This document shows, in pieces, positions 1-6,257 of a DNA stretch of 6,807 nucleotides. The position numbers were made by a program, and so were the translations under genes. Origin of the DNA: Gemmatimonadota bacterium (GTDB lineage: Bacteria; Gemmatimonadota; Gemmatimonadetes; Longimicrobiales; Gaopeijiaceae); contig JAUXEE010000112.1 in the NCBI GenBank assembly GCA_030618065.1, positions 1-6,807 of the forward strand. Direction: 5' to 3'. The notes under the pieces were generated by a model, which worked only from the letters and a program-made list of their open reading frames with translations, did no database searches and was not told the origin of the DNA. Position 1 is the first letter of the stretch. Each line of letters begins with the position of its first letter.

Positions 1-105
1 AGGGCGAGAATCGAAACTCCGAAGGCCTCTTCACGGTATACTGATGGTAGGGAGTCTCGAGAATGGGGACTGGGTGAGCGGAGTCGGCTCCAGGCAGGTT
101 CGGAC
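1..105. other. Upstream stretch with no assignable gene
   Basis: No gene can be assigned here. Plus frame 3 is open from the window edge to a TGA at 42-44 (last residues EGLFTVY) and could be the tail of an upstream gene. Plus frame 2 is open from the edge to a TGA at 107-109, which would overlap the next ATG in an ATGA arrangement, but its translation looks unlike protein. Plus frame 1 runs open into the TonB gene without any ATG, GTG or TTG. On the minus strand a frame starting with ATG at 107 stays open to the edge; it is rich in Ser and Arg and not convincing. The bases before position 1 are needed to decide. Confidence 0.4.
37..42 (+). promoter_or_regulatory. Possible -10 element (TATACT) upstream of the TonB-like gene
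   Basis: TATACT matches the sigma-70 -10 consensus at five of six positions and lies 63 bases before the ATG at 106. The best -35 candidate, TCGAAA at 11-16, matches four of six but would need a 20-base spacer, which is long. The element is therefore only a candidate; it would give a leader of roughly 55-60 bases. Confidence 0.22.
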
Positions 106-777
106 ATGAAACAAGACGAGCGACCCACGGTCGTTGAGCGCCGGGCATCTCAGAATCGGGTGTTCCGGATCGCCCTGGGCGTGTCCGTCTTGCTCCACCT
201 GTTCATCTTCGCCTTCTGGCGAGTCGTACCCCTCCCACCCTCGCCTTTCTCCGCCGCAGGCCCCCGAGCCGGGGACTTCCGTGCCGCTGGGGGTGGGATG
301 CAGGCTCTGAACCTTCGGGTGCCTCCGGCACGTCCCATCACTCCTCCCCGGGTACCCATCATCACCTTGGAGATGACCGATCCCGTGGACTTCGATCCCG
401 ATCCCCAGATCGACCTGGCCGCCATGACCGGCGATGCGCCGGGGATGGCCGACGGGCCGCCGGGGCTCGAAGGAGGGCAGGGAAGGGGGGATGGTGGCAC
501 TGCGGCGGAAGGACTCTTTCGGTTGGTCCCACCCTCACCCAGGGGTATGATCATCCCACCCATGAATCGAAGCCTACGGGGGAAGCAGGTCGAAGTGTGG
601 GTGTTTGTAGACGCCACAGGAAGGGTAGTGGCCGACTCCACCAGGCTGAACCCTCCAACATCCGACCGGGGCTTCAACCGCCGCCTCATCCAGGAGGCGG
701 CCGAGTGGGTTTTTGATCCTGCCAGAAAAGATGATCTGCCGGTAGCGGCCTGGTTCCCCTACACCATCAGTATGTAG
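106..777 (+). CDS. TonB-like energy transducer, 223 aa
   Basis: TonB proteins carry proton-motive-force energy from an ExbB-ExbD motor in the inner membrane to TonB-dependent receptors in the outer membrane. The order of parts fits: a short charged cytoplasmic N-terminus (1-18), one membrane helix (about 19-38), a Pro-rich periplasmic linker (about 42-100), a Gly/Asp-rich stretch (about 107-134), and a C-terminal TonB fold (about 158-223) with the typical VDATGRV (168-174) and WVFDPA (201-206) signatures. The helix holds SVLLH, so Ser27 and His31 reproduce the Ser-x3-His motif known from E. coli TonB. The ATG at 106 is the first start in the frame and has a weak AGG (96-98) seven bases upstream. 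The linker is acidic and glycine-rich rather than Pro-Lys/Pro-Glu as in E. coli. No exbB, exbD or receptor gene is in view. The stop codon overlaps the end of the convergent glycosyltransferase gene. Confidence 0.82.
   Translation: MKQDERPTVVERRASQNRVFRIALGVSVLLHLFIFAFWRVVPLPPSPFSAAGPRAGDFRAAGGGMQALNLRVPPARPITPPRVPIITLEMTDPVDFDPDPQIDLAAMTGDAPGMADGPPGLEGGQGRGDGGTAAEGLFRLVPPSPRGMIIPPMNRSLRGKQVEVWVFVDATGRVVADSTRLNPPTSDRGFNRRLIQEAAEWVFDPARKDDLPVAAWFPYTISM
680..701. other. Perfect 8-bp GC-rich stem-loop in the 3' end of the TonB-like gene
   Basis: GCCGCCTC (680-687) and GAGGCGGC (694-701) are perfect inverted copies around a 6-base loop. On the plus strand a run of five T (710-714) follows after eight bases, still 61 bases before the tonB stop, so it would be a poor and oddly placed terminator for that gene. 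On the minus strand the stem lies 66 bases beyond the stop of the glycosyltransferase, where a 3' transcript end could fall, but no U tract follows in that direction. It may only reflect GC-rich codon choice. Confidence 0.3.
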
Positions 778-1924
778 CGCAGCTTCTCCGGGCCACCAAT
801 TCCCCGTACACCTCCTCCCACTCCCTCGCCACCTTCCGGAGGTCGTGTCTCTGGATTTCAACCAAGGTGGCCTCCCGCATGCTTTCCCGTAGTGCGTCGT
901 CTCGCAGGAGCCTCAGTATCACCTCCACGAAGGCGTCCTGATCTCCCGGTTCGACGAGGAACCCATTCTCACCGTCGACGATGAGGTCTTTGGTGCCTCC
1001 CGAGTTGATTCCCACCGACACCAGACCGTTGGCTTGTGCCTCCATGAGGGCGAGACCCTGGACCTCGATCATGGAGGTCATGACGAAGACGTCGGCAGCC
1101 CGGTGATACCCGGACCGGATCAACTCTTCGTGGGGGATCATACCGAGGAAATGGACGTTCTCCAGTCCTTCCGCCTTCGCGTAATCCTGGAGCTCCTCCT
1201 CAACGGGCCCCCCTCCGATGAGGATCAGATGAGCGTCGTCCTGGAGGTGAGGCCAGGCTTCGAGGAGGAACATCAGGTTCTTTTCAGTGGCTAGGCGTCC
1301 GACGGAGAGGACGATCTTGCCAGGGTACCTGGCTCGGATCTCGGCGCCATTCCCCTCCTGGAATTTCCGAAGGTCGATGCCGTTGGAAATGACCCGGGTG
1401 GGGTAGTGAAATCCCAGGGCCTCCAACTGTGCCGCGTAGGCGGAAGTGGGTACGCTCACCAGGTCGCATGGGCCGTAGAAGTAGTCGATGAAGGCCTTGG
1501 CGACCCCATCGAATAGACGCGAGTGCAGATTCAGGTTTTCTCTGTATTGTTTCGCGTCGACGGCGCTGTGGTAGGTGCCGACGAGGGGGAGCTTCAGGCG
1601 CCGGGCGATGGACATGCCGAGGCGTCCAATCAAGAAGGGGGTGTGGAATTGAATGAGGTCGATTTCCCGCCTCTCGATGTAGCGGCGGATCTCGCGGTTG
1701 AAGGGACTCGCGAACCGAAAACCCGGGTAGAACCACTCCGCGGAGATGGACGGAACCCCTTTCAGGTGAACGTTCGGGTGTTCAAAAGGGAGATCTCTGG
1801 GAATGGGCGCGATGATGTGGATCTCATGCCCCCGATCGGCCAGGGATCTGGCCAGATCCGCCACCGAAATGGAAACCCCGGTGATAAAGGGGAGAAACGA
1901 GTCTGTGAAGAAGGCGATCTTCAT
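767..1924 (-). CDS. Glycosyltransferase family 4 (GT-B fold), 385 aa
   Basis: This is a retaining GT4 enzyme that would transfer a sugar from a nucleotide-sugar donor to a lipid or glycan acceptor at the cytoplasmic face. The N-terminal acceptor domain opens with a beta strand (KIAFFTDSF), the glycine motif TGVS (15-18), and FHTPF (93-97), a motif common in diacylglycerol/phosphatidylinositol-type GT4 enzymes. The donor domain has SNGID (180-184), VGRLATEKN (208-216, with Arg210 and Lys215 placed to bind the donor phosphates), GGGP (237-240), and the E-x7-E pair Glu287/Glu295. The usual GLPVV after the E-x7-E is changed to GLVSV. Length is normal for the family. The ATG overlaps the stop of the DUF2334 gene (ATGA), with GGGAAG just upstream, so the two are probably translationally coupled. 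It is the last gene of the minus-strand operon. The acceptor and sugar cannot be named. Confidence 0.88.
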   Translation of the reverse strand: MKIAFFTDSFLPFITGVSISVADLARSLADRGHEIHIIAPIPRDLPFEHPNVHLKGVPSISAEWFYPGFRFASPFNREIRRYIERREIDLIQFHTPFLIGRLGMSIARRLKLPLVGTYHSAVDAKQYRENLNLHSRLFDGVAKAFIDYFYGPCDLVSVPTSAYAAQLEALGFHYPTRVISNGIDLRKFQEGNGAEIRARYPGKIVLSVGRLATEKNLMFLLEAWPHLQDDAHLILIGGGPVEEELQDYAKAEGLENVHFLGMIPHEELIRSGYHRAADVFVMTSMIEVQGLALMEAQANGLVSVGINSGGTKDLIVDGENGFLVEPGDQDAFVEVILRLLRDDALRESMREATLVEIQRHDLRKVAREWEEVYGELVARRSCATY

Positions 1925-2649
1925 GAGCTTCCCAGTGGATGAGATGGCCCCATGACCTCGGATTCCCGGATGAAGCGCCAGGGGCCCCGGACCATCCTTC
2001 TCAGCTCATCTCCCAGGAAGAGATCCAGGTCGTCCGGATGAATCGAAATCCGAAGAGGGCCCCTGACCCGCCTCGCCCAAGCCACATTCAGGCTGTTCCA
2101 GAGTCGGATGCTCACCTTCCGGAAGGTGGTGTCCGCCTCGAAGCCCGCCAGGGGTAACCATCGGACTCGACCTGTCCGACCCTCGACAAAGCCCCGAAGG
2201 ATTTCGTACCAACGGAAGGGAAGGGACTCGAGGTCGCGTATGCGGAGGGCCCCCAAAGCCCAGGTGGGTGGAACGTAGAGTTCCGGAGTGGGAAGGTCGA
2301 CGCTGGGAAACCAGTCGTAACACCTTCGGATCAAATCCACGATCTCCTCGGGGGGTCGGGACAGGTGCTCGCCCTCGTTCCTGGATATGAGGAGCCCGTG
2401 GAGGCGGTGGTAGTGGGTTCGTGGGCCCGAGATGCTCTTATGATCCCACCCGTGCCCGGCCAGGGGGTGGCCTCTCGAGGCGAGATCCCGTAGAACCCTC
2501 AGCGCCTCCGGGGTCCAATCTTTTCCCGGCACCACCAGGAGCGTTGGAGGGGGGATTCGGGCTTCGTTCAGGAGGGTCAGAATCCGCTGGACCCTGCCGA
2601 GGGTGGCCGGCATCACATCGTGGACCGAAACGAGGGCTCTCCCTGTCAC
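1921..2649 (-). CDS. DUF2334 polysaccharide-deacetylase-like protein, 242 aa
   Basis: The protein resembles the DUF2334 branch of the NodB-like carbohydrate esterase fold, whose members are usually predicted metal-dependent deacetylases or amide hydrolases acting on sugars. It shows the fold's first motif SVHDV (8-12, with His10 and Asp11), a His-x3-His metal pair in HGWDH (His66, His70), the YVPPTW segment (125-130) seen in the family, and a C-terminal SIHPDD (202-207) that supplies the late histidine. All expected catalytic positions therefore seem present. No signal peptide is visible, so it should be cytoplasmic. The start is GTG: it overlaps the sulfotransferase stop as GTGA and has GGAG eight bases upstream. 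Its substrate is unknown; between a sulfotransferase and a glycosyltransferase it may deacetylate a glycan or glycolipid intermediate. Confidence 0.8.
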   Translation of the reverse strand: MTGRALVSVHDVMPATLGRVQRILTLLNEARIPPPTLLVVPGKDWTPEALRVLRDLASRGHPLAGHGWDHKSISGPRTHYHRLHGLLISRNEGEHLSRPPEEIVDLIRRCYDWFPSVDLPTPELYVPPTWALGALRIRDLESLPFRWYEILRGFVEGRTGRVRWLPLAGFEADTTFRKVSIRLWNSLNVAWARRVRGPLRISIHPDDLDLFLGDELRRMVRGPWRFIRESEVMGPSHPLGSS

Positions 2650-3833
2650 CCTGAGGTCTCCCCCCCGCCCCCGGGTGGTCGGCCGGAAGGACCTTCACCG
2701 AAACCGAACCGGGCGTTCAGCTCCTGGAAACGGCCCCGGATCTCCTCCTCCTCCAACCCGAACTCTTCCAAGGAGTAGGAGTGGCGGCTCTTGTACTCCT
2801 TCCCCCGCTGGGTATCCTCGGTGAGTCGCAGCTGGAAGGCCGGGTCCGCTTCCCAGCCAAACCGATCATAGATCTGGAGGACGAACCCTTTCACATCCTT
2901 TCTTATCTCATGCAGGGGGACGAAGGCGTGTTGTCTCGGGGGCGCCTCATCCAGGGTGGAGAGCGCGTGCCTCGCGAAGAACTCCAACATGTCCACGAAT
3001 CGGTCCCGGATGCGCGGCTCAGCCACCTCATACCCGAATAGCTCGGCCCCTGTCCGGATAGAACTGAGGAGGGAGGGTACCACCTCCATGGGGTCCCTGA
3101 CACAACACAGGACTCTTCCGTCGGGGAAAGCTTCCTGGAGGGAGCGAAGGAAGGGGGTGAAAGAGGGATTCTTACTCAGAAGCTGCTTCCCTGGCCCCTC
3201 CACATAGAGGTGGCGTTGAAGGGCGGCTCTGTAGAAGGCCATGATGGGCTCCCGTTCGGCTGCGGGAAGCTCGTCGAAGCGAGCCAGTCTCCAGACTCCA
3301 TCGTGGTAGGGAAAGGGGACCACCAGGAGAAAGCAGGCGAAGATCGGCAAAAGGAGGTAAAAGTCCTCTTCGGGGTCCTTCAGGGAGACCTCATGGATGG
3401 TTTCCAGCCATGAGAACCCCCTTTTCTCACCCCATCCCGCCAGGTGGGCAAAGGGTTCCCCGAGGGCTCGGTCCAGGGCTCCCATCCCTCTCCAGAATTT
3501 CCGCTCGGTGACCGATGGGGCCAGAAGCAGCTCCCAAAGACGCAGGGTGGTGAAGCGCTCCGTGTCCCGGGCGAAAACCCGCTGGAGAAATGAGGTGCCG
3601 CTCCGGGGAAGTCCCACGATAAAGAGAGGCTCTTCGATCTTGACCTTCCGATACCCTCGGAAAAGGAGGTCGTCCAGGAAGAAACCGACCCAATGTGCTG
3701 CCTGGAGCAGGAGGAATACCGGGATAAAGAGCAGGAGGAGGCCCAGCCTCTTCGCCGTCCGAGGCCCAGTGGGCCAAGGGGGAAAGAGGGTCATCCTCAG
3801 GAGTCTGAACGCCAATACCAAGCGAGGGGGCAT
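2646..3833 (-). CDS. Sulfotransferase (Sulfotransf_3-like) with N-terminal membrane segment, 395 aa
   Basis: Enzymes of this family move a sulfo group from PAPS to a hydroxyl or amine on a lipid, sugar or small molecule. The 5'-phosphosulfate loop is clear: GLPRSGTS (74-81), followed by FLQR. The 3'-phosphate site is represented by Arg246 in CVRDPMEVVPSLLSS (244-258) with a downstream serine. KNPSF (221-225) and the C-terminal HSYSLEEFGL (351-360) are further signatures of the PF13469-type group. A hydrophobic helix at about 31-55, perhaps with a shorter one at 5-20, should anchor the protein to the inner membrane, while PAPS use requires the catalytic domain to face the cytoplasm. Another hydrophobic stretch (158-174) probably belongs to the core. 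The ATG at 3833 is preceded by AGGTAGG and lies 4 bases after the LysE stop. The tail (380-395) is a low-complexity Gly/Pro run. No PAPS-synthesis genes are in the window. Confidence 0.85.
   Translation of the reverse strand: MPPRLVLAFRLLRMTLFPPWPTGPRTAKRLGLLLLFIPVFLLLQAAHWVGFFLDDLLFRGYRKVKIEEPLFIVGLPRSGTSFLQRVFARDTERFTTLRLWELLLAPSVTERKFWRGMGALDRALGEPFAHLAGWGEKRGFSWLETIHEVSLKDPEEDFYLLLPIFACFLLVVPFPYHDGVWRLARFDELPAAEREPIMAFYRAALQRHLYVEGPGKQLLSKNPSFTPFLRSLQEAFPDGRVLCCVRDPMEVVPSLLSSIRTGAELFGYEVAEPRIRDRFVDMLEFFARHALSTLDEAPPRQHAFVPLHEIRKDVKGFVLQIYDRFGWEADPAFQLRLTEDTQRGKEYKSRHSYSLEEFGLEEEEIRGRFQELNARFGFGEGPSGRPPGGGGETSG
2658..2661 (-). promoter_or_regulatory. Ribosome binding site deciding the GTG start of the DUF2334 gene
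   Basis: On the minus strand GGAG, at the end of a longer G run, lies eight bases before the GTG at 2649. This supports the non-ATG start, which is further supported by the GTGA overlap with the preceding stop codon and by the SVHDV motif beginning at residue 8. Confidence 0.6.
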
Positions 3834-3837
3834 TTGC

Positions 3838-4545
3838 CTACCTGGTGGGGATTCCCTCTTCTACCACGGACCGGATGATTTCCTGTTGATCGATGAGGCC
3901 CTGGAAGTTCCCTACTGTGGCCTGCCAGCACAAGAAGGACCCTGCGAGGATGAGGGTCACACCCACGGCTTTGAGAATTCGGCGATGCCACTCCGGGTTC
4001 ATGAACTTCCGGCTGTGGGAGGCGACCCAGGCCAGGAGGCTGGCCGTCGTGATGTTGGTCAGAAAGATGAGGGCGACGAAAACCACCCCTTCCCCAGGAC
4101 TCCGGTTCCAGCTTCGGAGGAGGAGGGGGGAAGCGATGACCAGCCAGAAGAGCCAGGGAGAAGGGTTCAGAAGGGTGCCGGCGATGACATGGCCGACTCG
4201 GGCGCTCTGCCTCCGTTCGCCGATGCCGTCTCGGGCAGGGTCCTTTTCGGAGAGGAAGGGTTGGGCTTCCTTGGAGTGCCCTCGTAGGAAGCGGACGCCG
4301 ACCACCACGATGATGGCGCCACCCACGATCCCCAGGAGGGTCAGAGCCAGGCCGCCCAACCGGTCCAGGAGGAGGGCCGAAAAGAGCATGGGGACGACGT
4401 CGGTGACCAGTGGGGTGAGGGCCAGGATGAACCCGGCTTTGAAGCCTTTCTCCAGGGCCGTCCCGGCGACCATGGTGGTGTAGGGCCCTGGCGCCAGGCC
4501 GGCGAGGGTCCCGAGGATCATGGCCGTGAGGATGGTGGTGGTCAA
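3838..4545 (-). CDS. LysE-family translocator, 235 aa
   Basis: LysE/RhtB-type exporters are small inner-membrane carriers that remove amino acids or related metabolites from the cytoplasm. Six hydrophobic segments are visible at about 4-24, 36-58, 66-88, 119-143, 152-175 and 188-208. The first holds the family motif APGP (18-21) and the fourth begins with NPSPWLFW (127-134), matching the usual NPKxWLF. The loop at 89-118 is charged, and a hydrophilic tail of about 25 residues follows the last helix. The start is uncertain. TTG at 4545 gives a full first helix, with a G6 run three bases upstream as a poor ribosome site. ATG at 4521 (codon 9) has no ribosome site and would leave only nine residues before APGP. 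It is the first gene of the operon; its substrate is unknown and need not be an amino acid. Confidence 0.8.
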   Translation of the reverse strand: MTTTILTAMILGTLAGLAPGPYTTMVAGTALEKGFKAGFILALTPLVTDVVPMLFSALLLDRLGGLALTLLGIVGGAIIVVVGVRFLRGHSKEAQPFLSEKDPARDGIGERRQSARVGHVIAGTLLNPSPWLFWLVIASPLLLRSWNRSPGEGVVFVALIFLTNITTASLLAWVASHSRKFMNPEWHRRILKAVGVTLILAGSFLCWQATVGNFQGLIDQQEIIRSVVEEGIPTR

Positions 4546-4688
4546 AAACCCCCCGTTCGCTGGATTCTCGTACTCAAGCCTACAAGGATGGTATCAGGTG
4601 GAAGGGAATCAGGGGAGAGGCGAAGGAATCTCGGGTTGGTCTGTCATCTGTGTGGCTTCTGGGAACGGGCAGCTTTAGCTTCAATCCC
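4546..4688. promoter_or_regulatory. Divergent intergenic spacer between the LysE operon and the porX-like gene
   Basis: These 143 bases separate two divergent transcription units and must hold or adjoin the start signals for both unless porX is read from elsewhere. No strong -35/-10 pair was found on either strand: TTGGTC at 4636-4641 on plus and TTGAGT on minus are only partial -35 matches without a good partner. The last bases before the porX ATG contain a short AGCTT repeat (4671-4675 and 4677-4681) rather than a purine-rich ribosome site. No riboswitch or terminator was recognised. Confidence 0.4.
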
Positions 4689-6257
4689 ATGACCCGAAGA
4701 GCCAAGCGAATTCTGTGGGTGGATGACGAGATCGATCTCCTGAGACCCCATCTCCTATTCCTCCAGCAGCGAGGGTACCATGTCGACGCCATCACCAATG
4801 GTGACGATGGCCTGGCCCTCCTTCGTGAGCACCCCTACGACCTGGTCCTTCTGGACGAACAGATGCCCGGTATGTCGGGGCTGGAGGTGTTGAAGGTGTT
4901 GCGCCGGGAAGACCTTCATGCCCGGGTGGTCATGATCTCAAAGTCCGAAGAGGACCGGACCATGACGGAAGCCATCGGTCGGAGGGTCGAGGCTTACCTG
5001 GTGAAGCCCACCAGCCCTCGCCAGGTCCTCTCGGTCGTAACCCGCATCCTGGAGGGGTCGGCTATTCGCCAGCAGCAGGCCGCCCAGGACTTTGCCGCAC
5101 GATTCTCCAAGCTGCTCCTCCTCAGGCAAGATGCTCGGACCCATACCGAGTTCGCCGCCCTCTATGAGGAGCTTGTGGACTGGCATGTACGGTTGGATGC
5201 GGCGGGGGAGTCCGGGCTTCTGGACAGTGTGGCCTCCCTGATCGTGGAACTCCGAGGGGATTTTGGGAGTTGGATTCGACAACACTACCCTCGCTGGGTC
5301 CGGGGCCAGGAGGCGGGACCCCTCCTCTCCGTAGACATCGTCAGGGAGTTGTTGGTCCCACTTCTCGGACCGAATCCGGTGTTCTTCGTGGTTCTGGATT
5401 GCATGCGGCTGGATCAATGGCGGGTCATCGCACCCCTTCTGGCTCCCCATTTCGAGATCGAGGAACAGCTCCATTTTTCCATTCTCCCCACGGCAACCCC
5501 CTACGCCCGGAACGCTCTGTTCAGTGGGGAATACCCTGTTGAGATTGCCCGTGAACGTCCTGCCTGGTGGAATCACTCTGACGACGAGGGAAGTCTCAAC
5601 ACCTTCGAGGACGACCTGCTGAGGGCTCAACTGAAGCGACTGACGGGGAGGGACGTCCCCGTCCACTACGAGAAGATCTTCTCGGACCGAGAGGAGGAGC
5701 AGGTCAGGACTCGGGTGCGCTCAGCCCTGAAGAGCAAGGGTACCGTGGTGGCCCTGGTCTTCAACTTCGTGGATCTCATGACCCATGGCCGGAGCGAATC
5801 ACCCATCCTCATGGAGGTGGCGAAGGACGAGAAGGCCCTTCGGGATCTCACCCGGTCCTGGTTCCAGAGGTCCACCCTCTTCTCGGTGTTGAAGGAGGCC
5901 GCTGCCGAGGGGCATCACGTCCTCTTCACCACTGACCATGGCTCCATCCTCTGCCAACGGCCCACTACCGTCTTTGCGCGGAGGGACGCCACCGCCAACC
6001 TTCGTTACAAGTTCGGTGGGGATCTCCGGGCCGAAGATCCGACCTCTGTGTTTTCCACCAACGACCAGAAAGATCTGGGATTCCCACCGGGGAAACTGGG
6101 GACCACATACCTGGTGGCCATGGAGGATTTCTTCTTCGTGTACCCCACGAAGCTGCGGGAGTATCAGGCCCGATACCGGAACTCCTTCCTCCACGGGGGG
6201 ATCTCACCCGAAGAGATGATCGTTCCCGTGGTCCACCTCACTCCCCGGCCCCGATGA
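4689..6257 (+). CDS. porX: PorX-like response regulator with PglZ/alkaline-phosphatase-like effector domain, 522 aa
   Basis: In Bacteroidota, PorX is phosphorylated by the kinase PorY, works with the ECF sigma factor SigP, and controls type IX secretion; its C-terminal domain is a zinc-dependent phosphodiesterase acting on oligonucleotides. Residues 4-120 form a receiver domain: Asp12/Asp13 in VDDE, phospho-acceptor Asp56 in LLDEQMPGMSG, Ser84 and Lys106 (VKP). A helical linker (about 121-225) follows. The effector domain (about 230-522) keeps the expected metal and nucleophile positions: Asp237 in VVLDCMR, Thr268/Thr270 in LPTATPYARNALFSG, Asp362 and His366 in NFVDLMTH, Asp416-His417 in TTDHGS, and His502 in HGGISPEE. 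Length matches known PorX (about 520 aa). The ATG at 4689 is preferred because the receiver begins at once; a GTG at 4650 would add 13 residues. Neither has a clear ribosome site. The neighbours are an ABC exporter gene, not secretion genes, so a type IX role is unproven. The symbol is given by homology. Confidence 0.88.
   Translation: MTRRAKRILWVDDEIDLLRPHLLFLQQRGYHVDAITNGDDGLALLREHPYDLVLLDEQMPGMSGLEVLKVLRREDLHARVVMISKSEEDRTMTEAIGRRVEAYLVKPTSPRQVLSVVTRILEGSAIRQQQAAQDFAARFSKLLLLRQDARTHTEFAALYEELVDWHVRLDAAGESGLLDSVASLIVELRGDFGSWIRQHYPRWVRGQEAGPLLSVDIVRELLVPLLGPNPVFFVVLDCMRLDQWRVIAPLLAPHFEIEEQLHFSILPTATPYARNALFSGEYPVEIARERPAWWNHSDDEGSLNTFEDDLLRAQLKRLTGRDVPVHYEKIFSDREEEQVRTRVRSALKSKGTVVALVFNFVDLMTHGRSESPILMEVAKDEKALRDLTRSWFQRSTLFSVLKEAAAEGHHVLFTTDHGSILCQRPTTVFARRDATANLRYKFGGDLRAEDPTSVFSTNDQKDLGFPPGKLGTTYLVAMEDFFFVYPTKLREYQARYRNSFLHGGISPEEMIVPVVHLTPRPR

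Larger units (their letters stand above)
767..4545 (-). other. Four-gene operon: LysE exporter, sulfotransferase, DUF2334, GT4
   Basis: The four minus-strand genes follow each other with a 4-base gap (LysE to sulfotransferase), a GTGA overlap (sulfotransferase to DUF2334) and an ATGA overlap (DUF2334 to GT4). Such spacing is strong evidence for one transcript, with translational coupling at the two overlaps. Transcription would begin in the divergent spacer at 4546-4688. The gene set suggests assembly and export of a sulfated glycosylated product, possibly an envelope lipid; that part is inference. Confidence 0.8.

Noticed and set aside
3397..4287. 296-codon plus-strand open frame opposite the LysE and sulfotransferase genes
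   Set aside because: It spans the junction of two well-supported minus-strand genes, has low-complexity Arg/Gly/Glu-rich sequence and no recognisable domain; long antisense frames are expected in GC-rich DNA.
4938..5666. 242-codon minus-strand open frame opposite the porX-like gene
   Set aside because: It lies wholly within the PorX coding region, which is strongly supported by motifs; the antisense product shows no family signature.
350..5745. Five GGTACC sites scattered over the window
   Set aside because: Roughly two are expected at this base composition and they fall in different codon contexts without spacing pattern; no evidence of a functional repeat.
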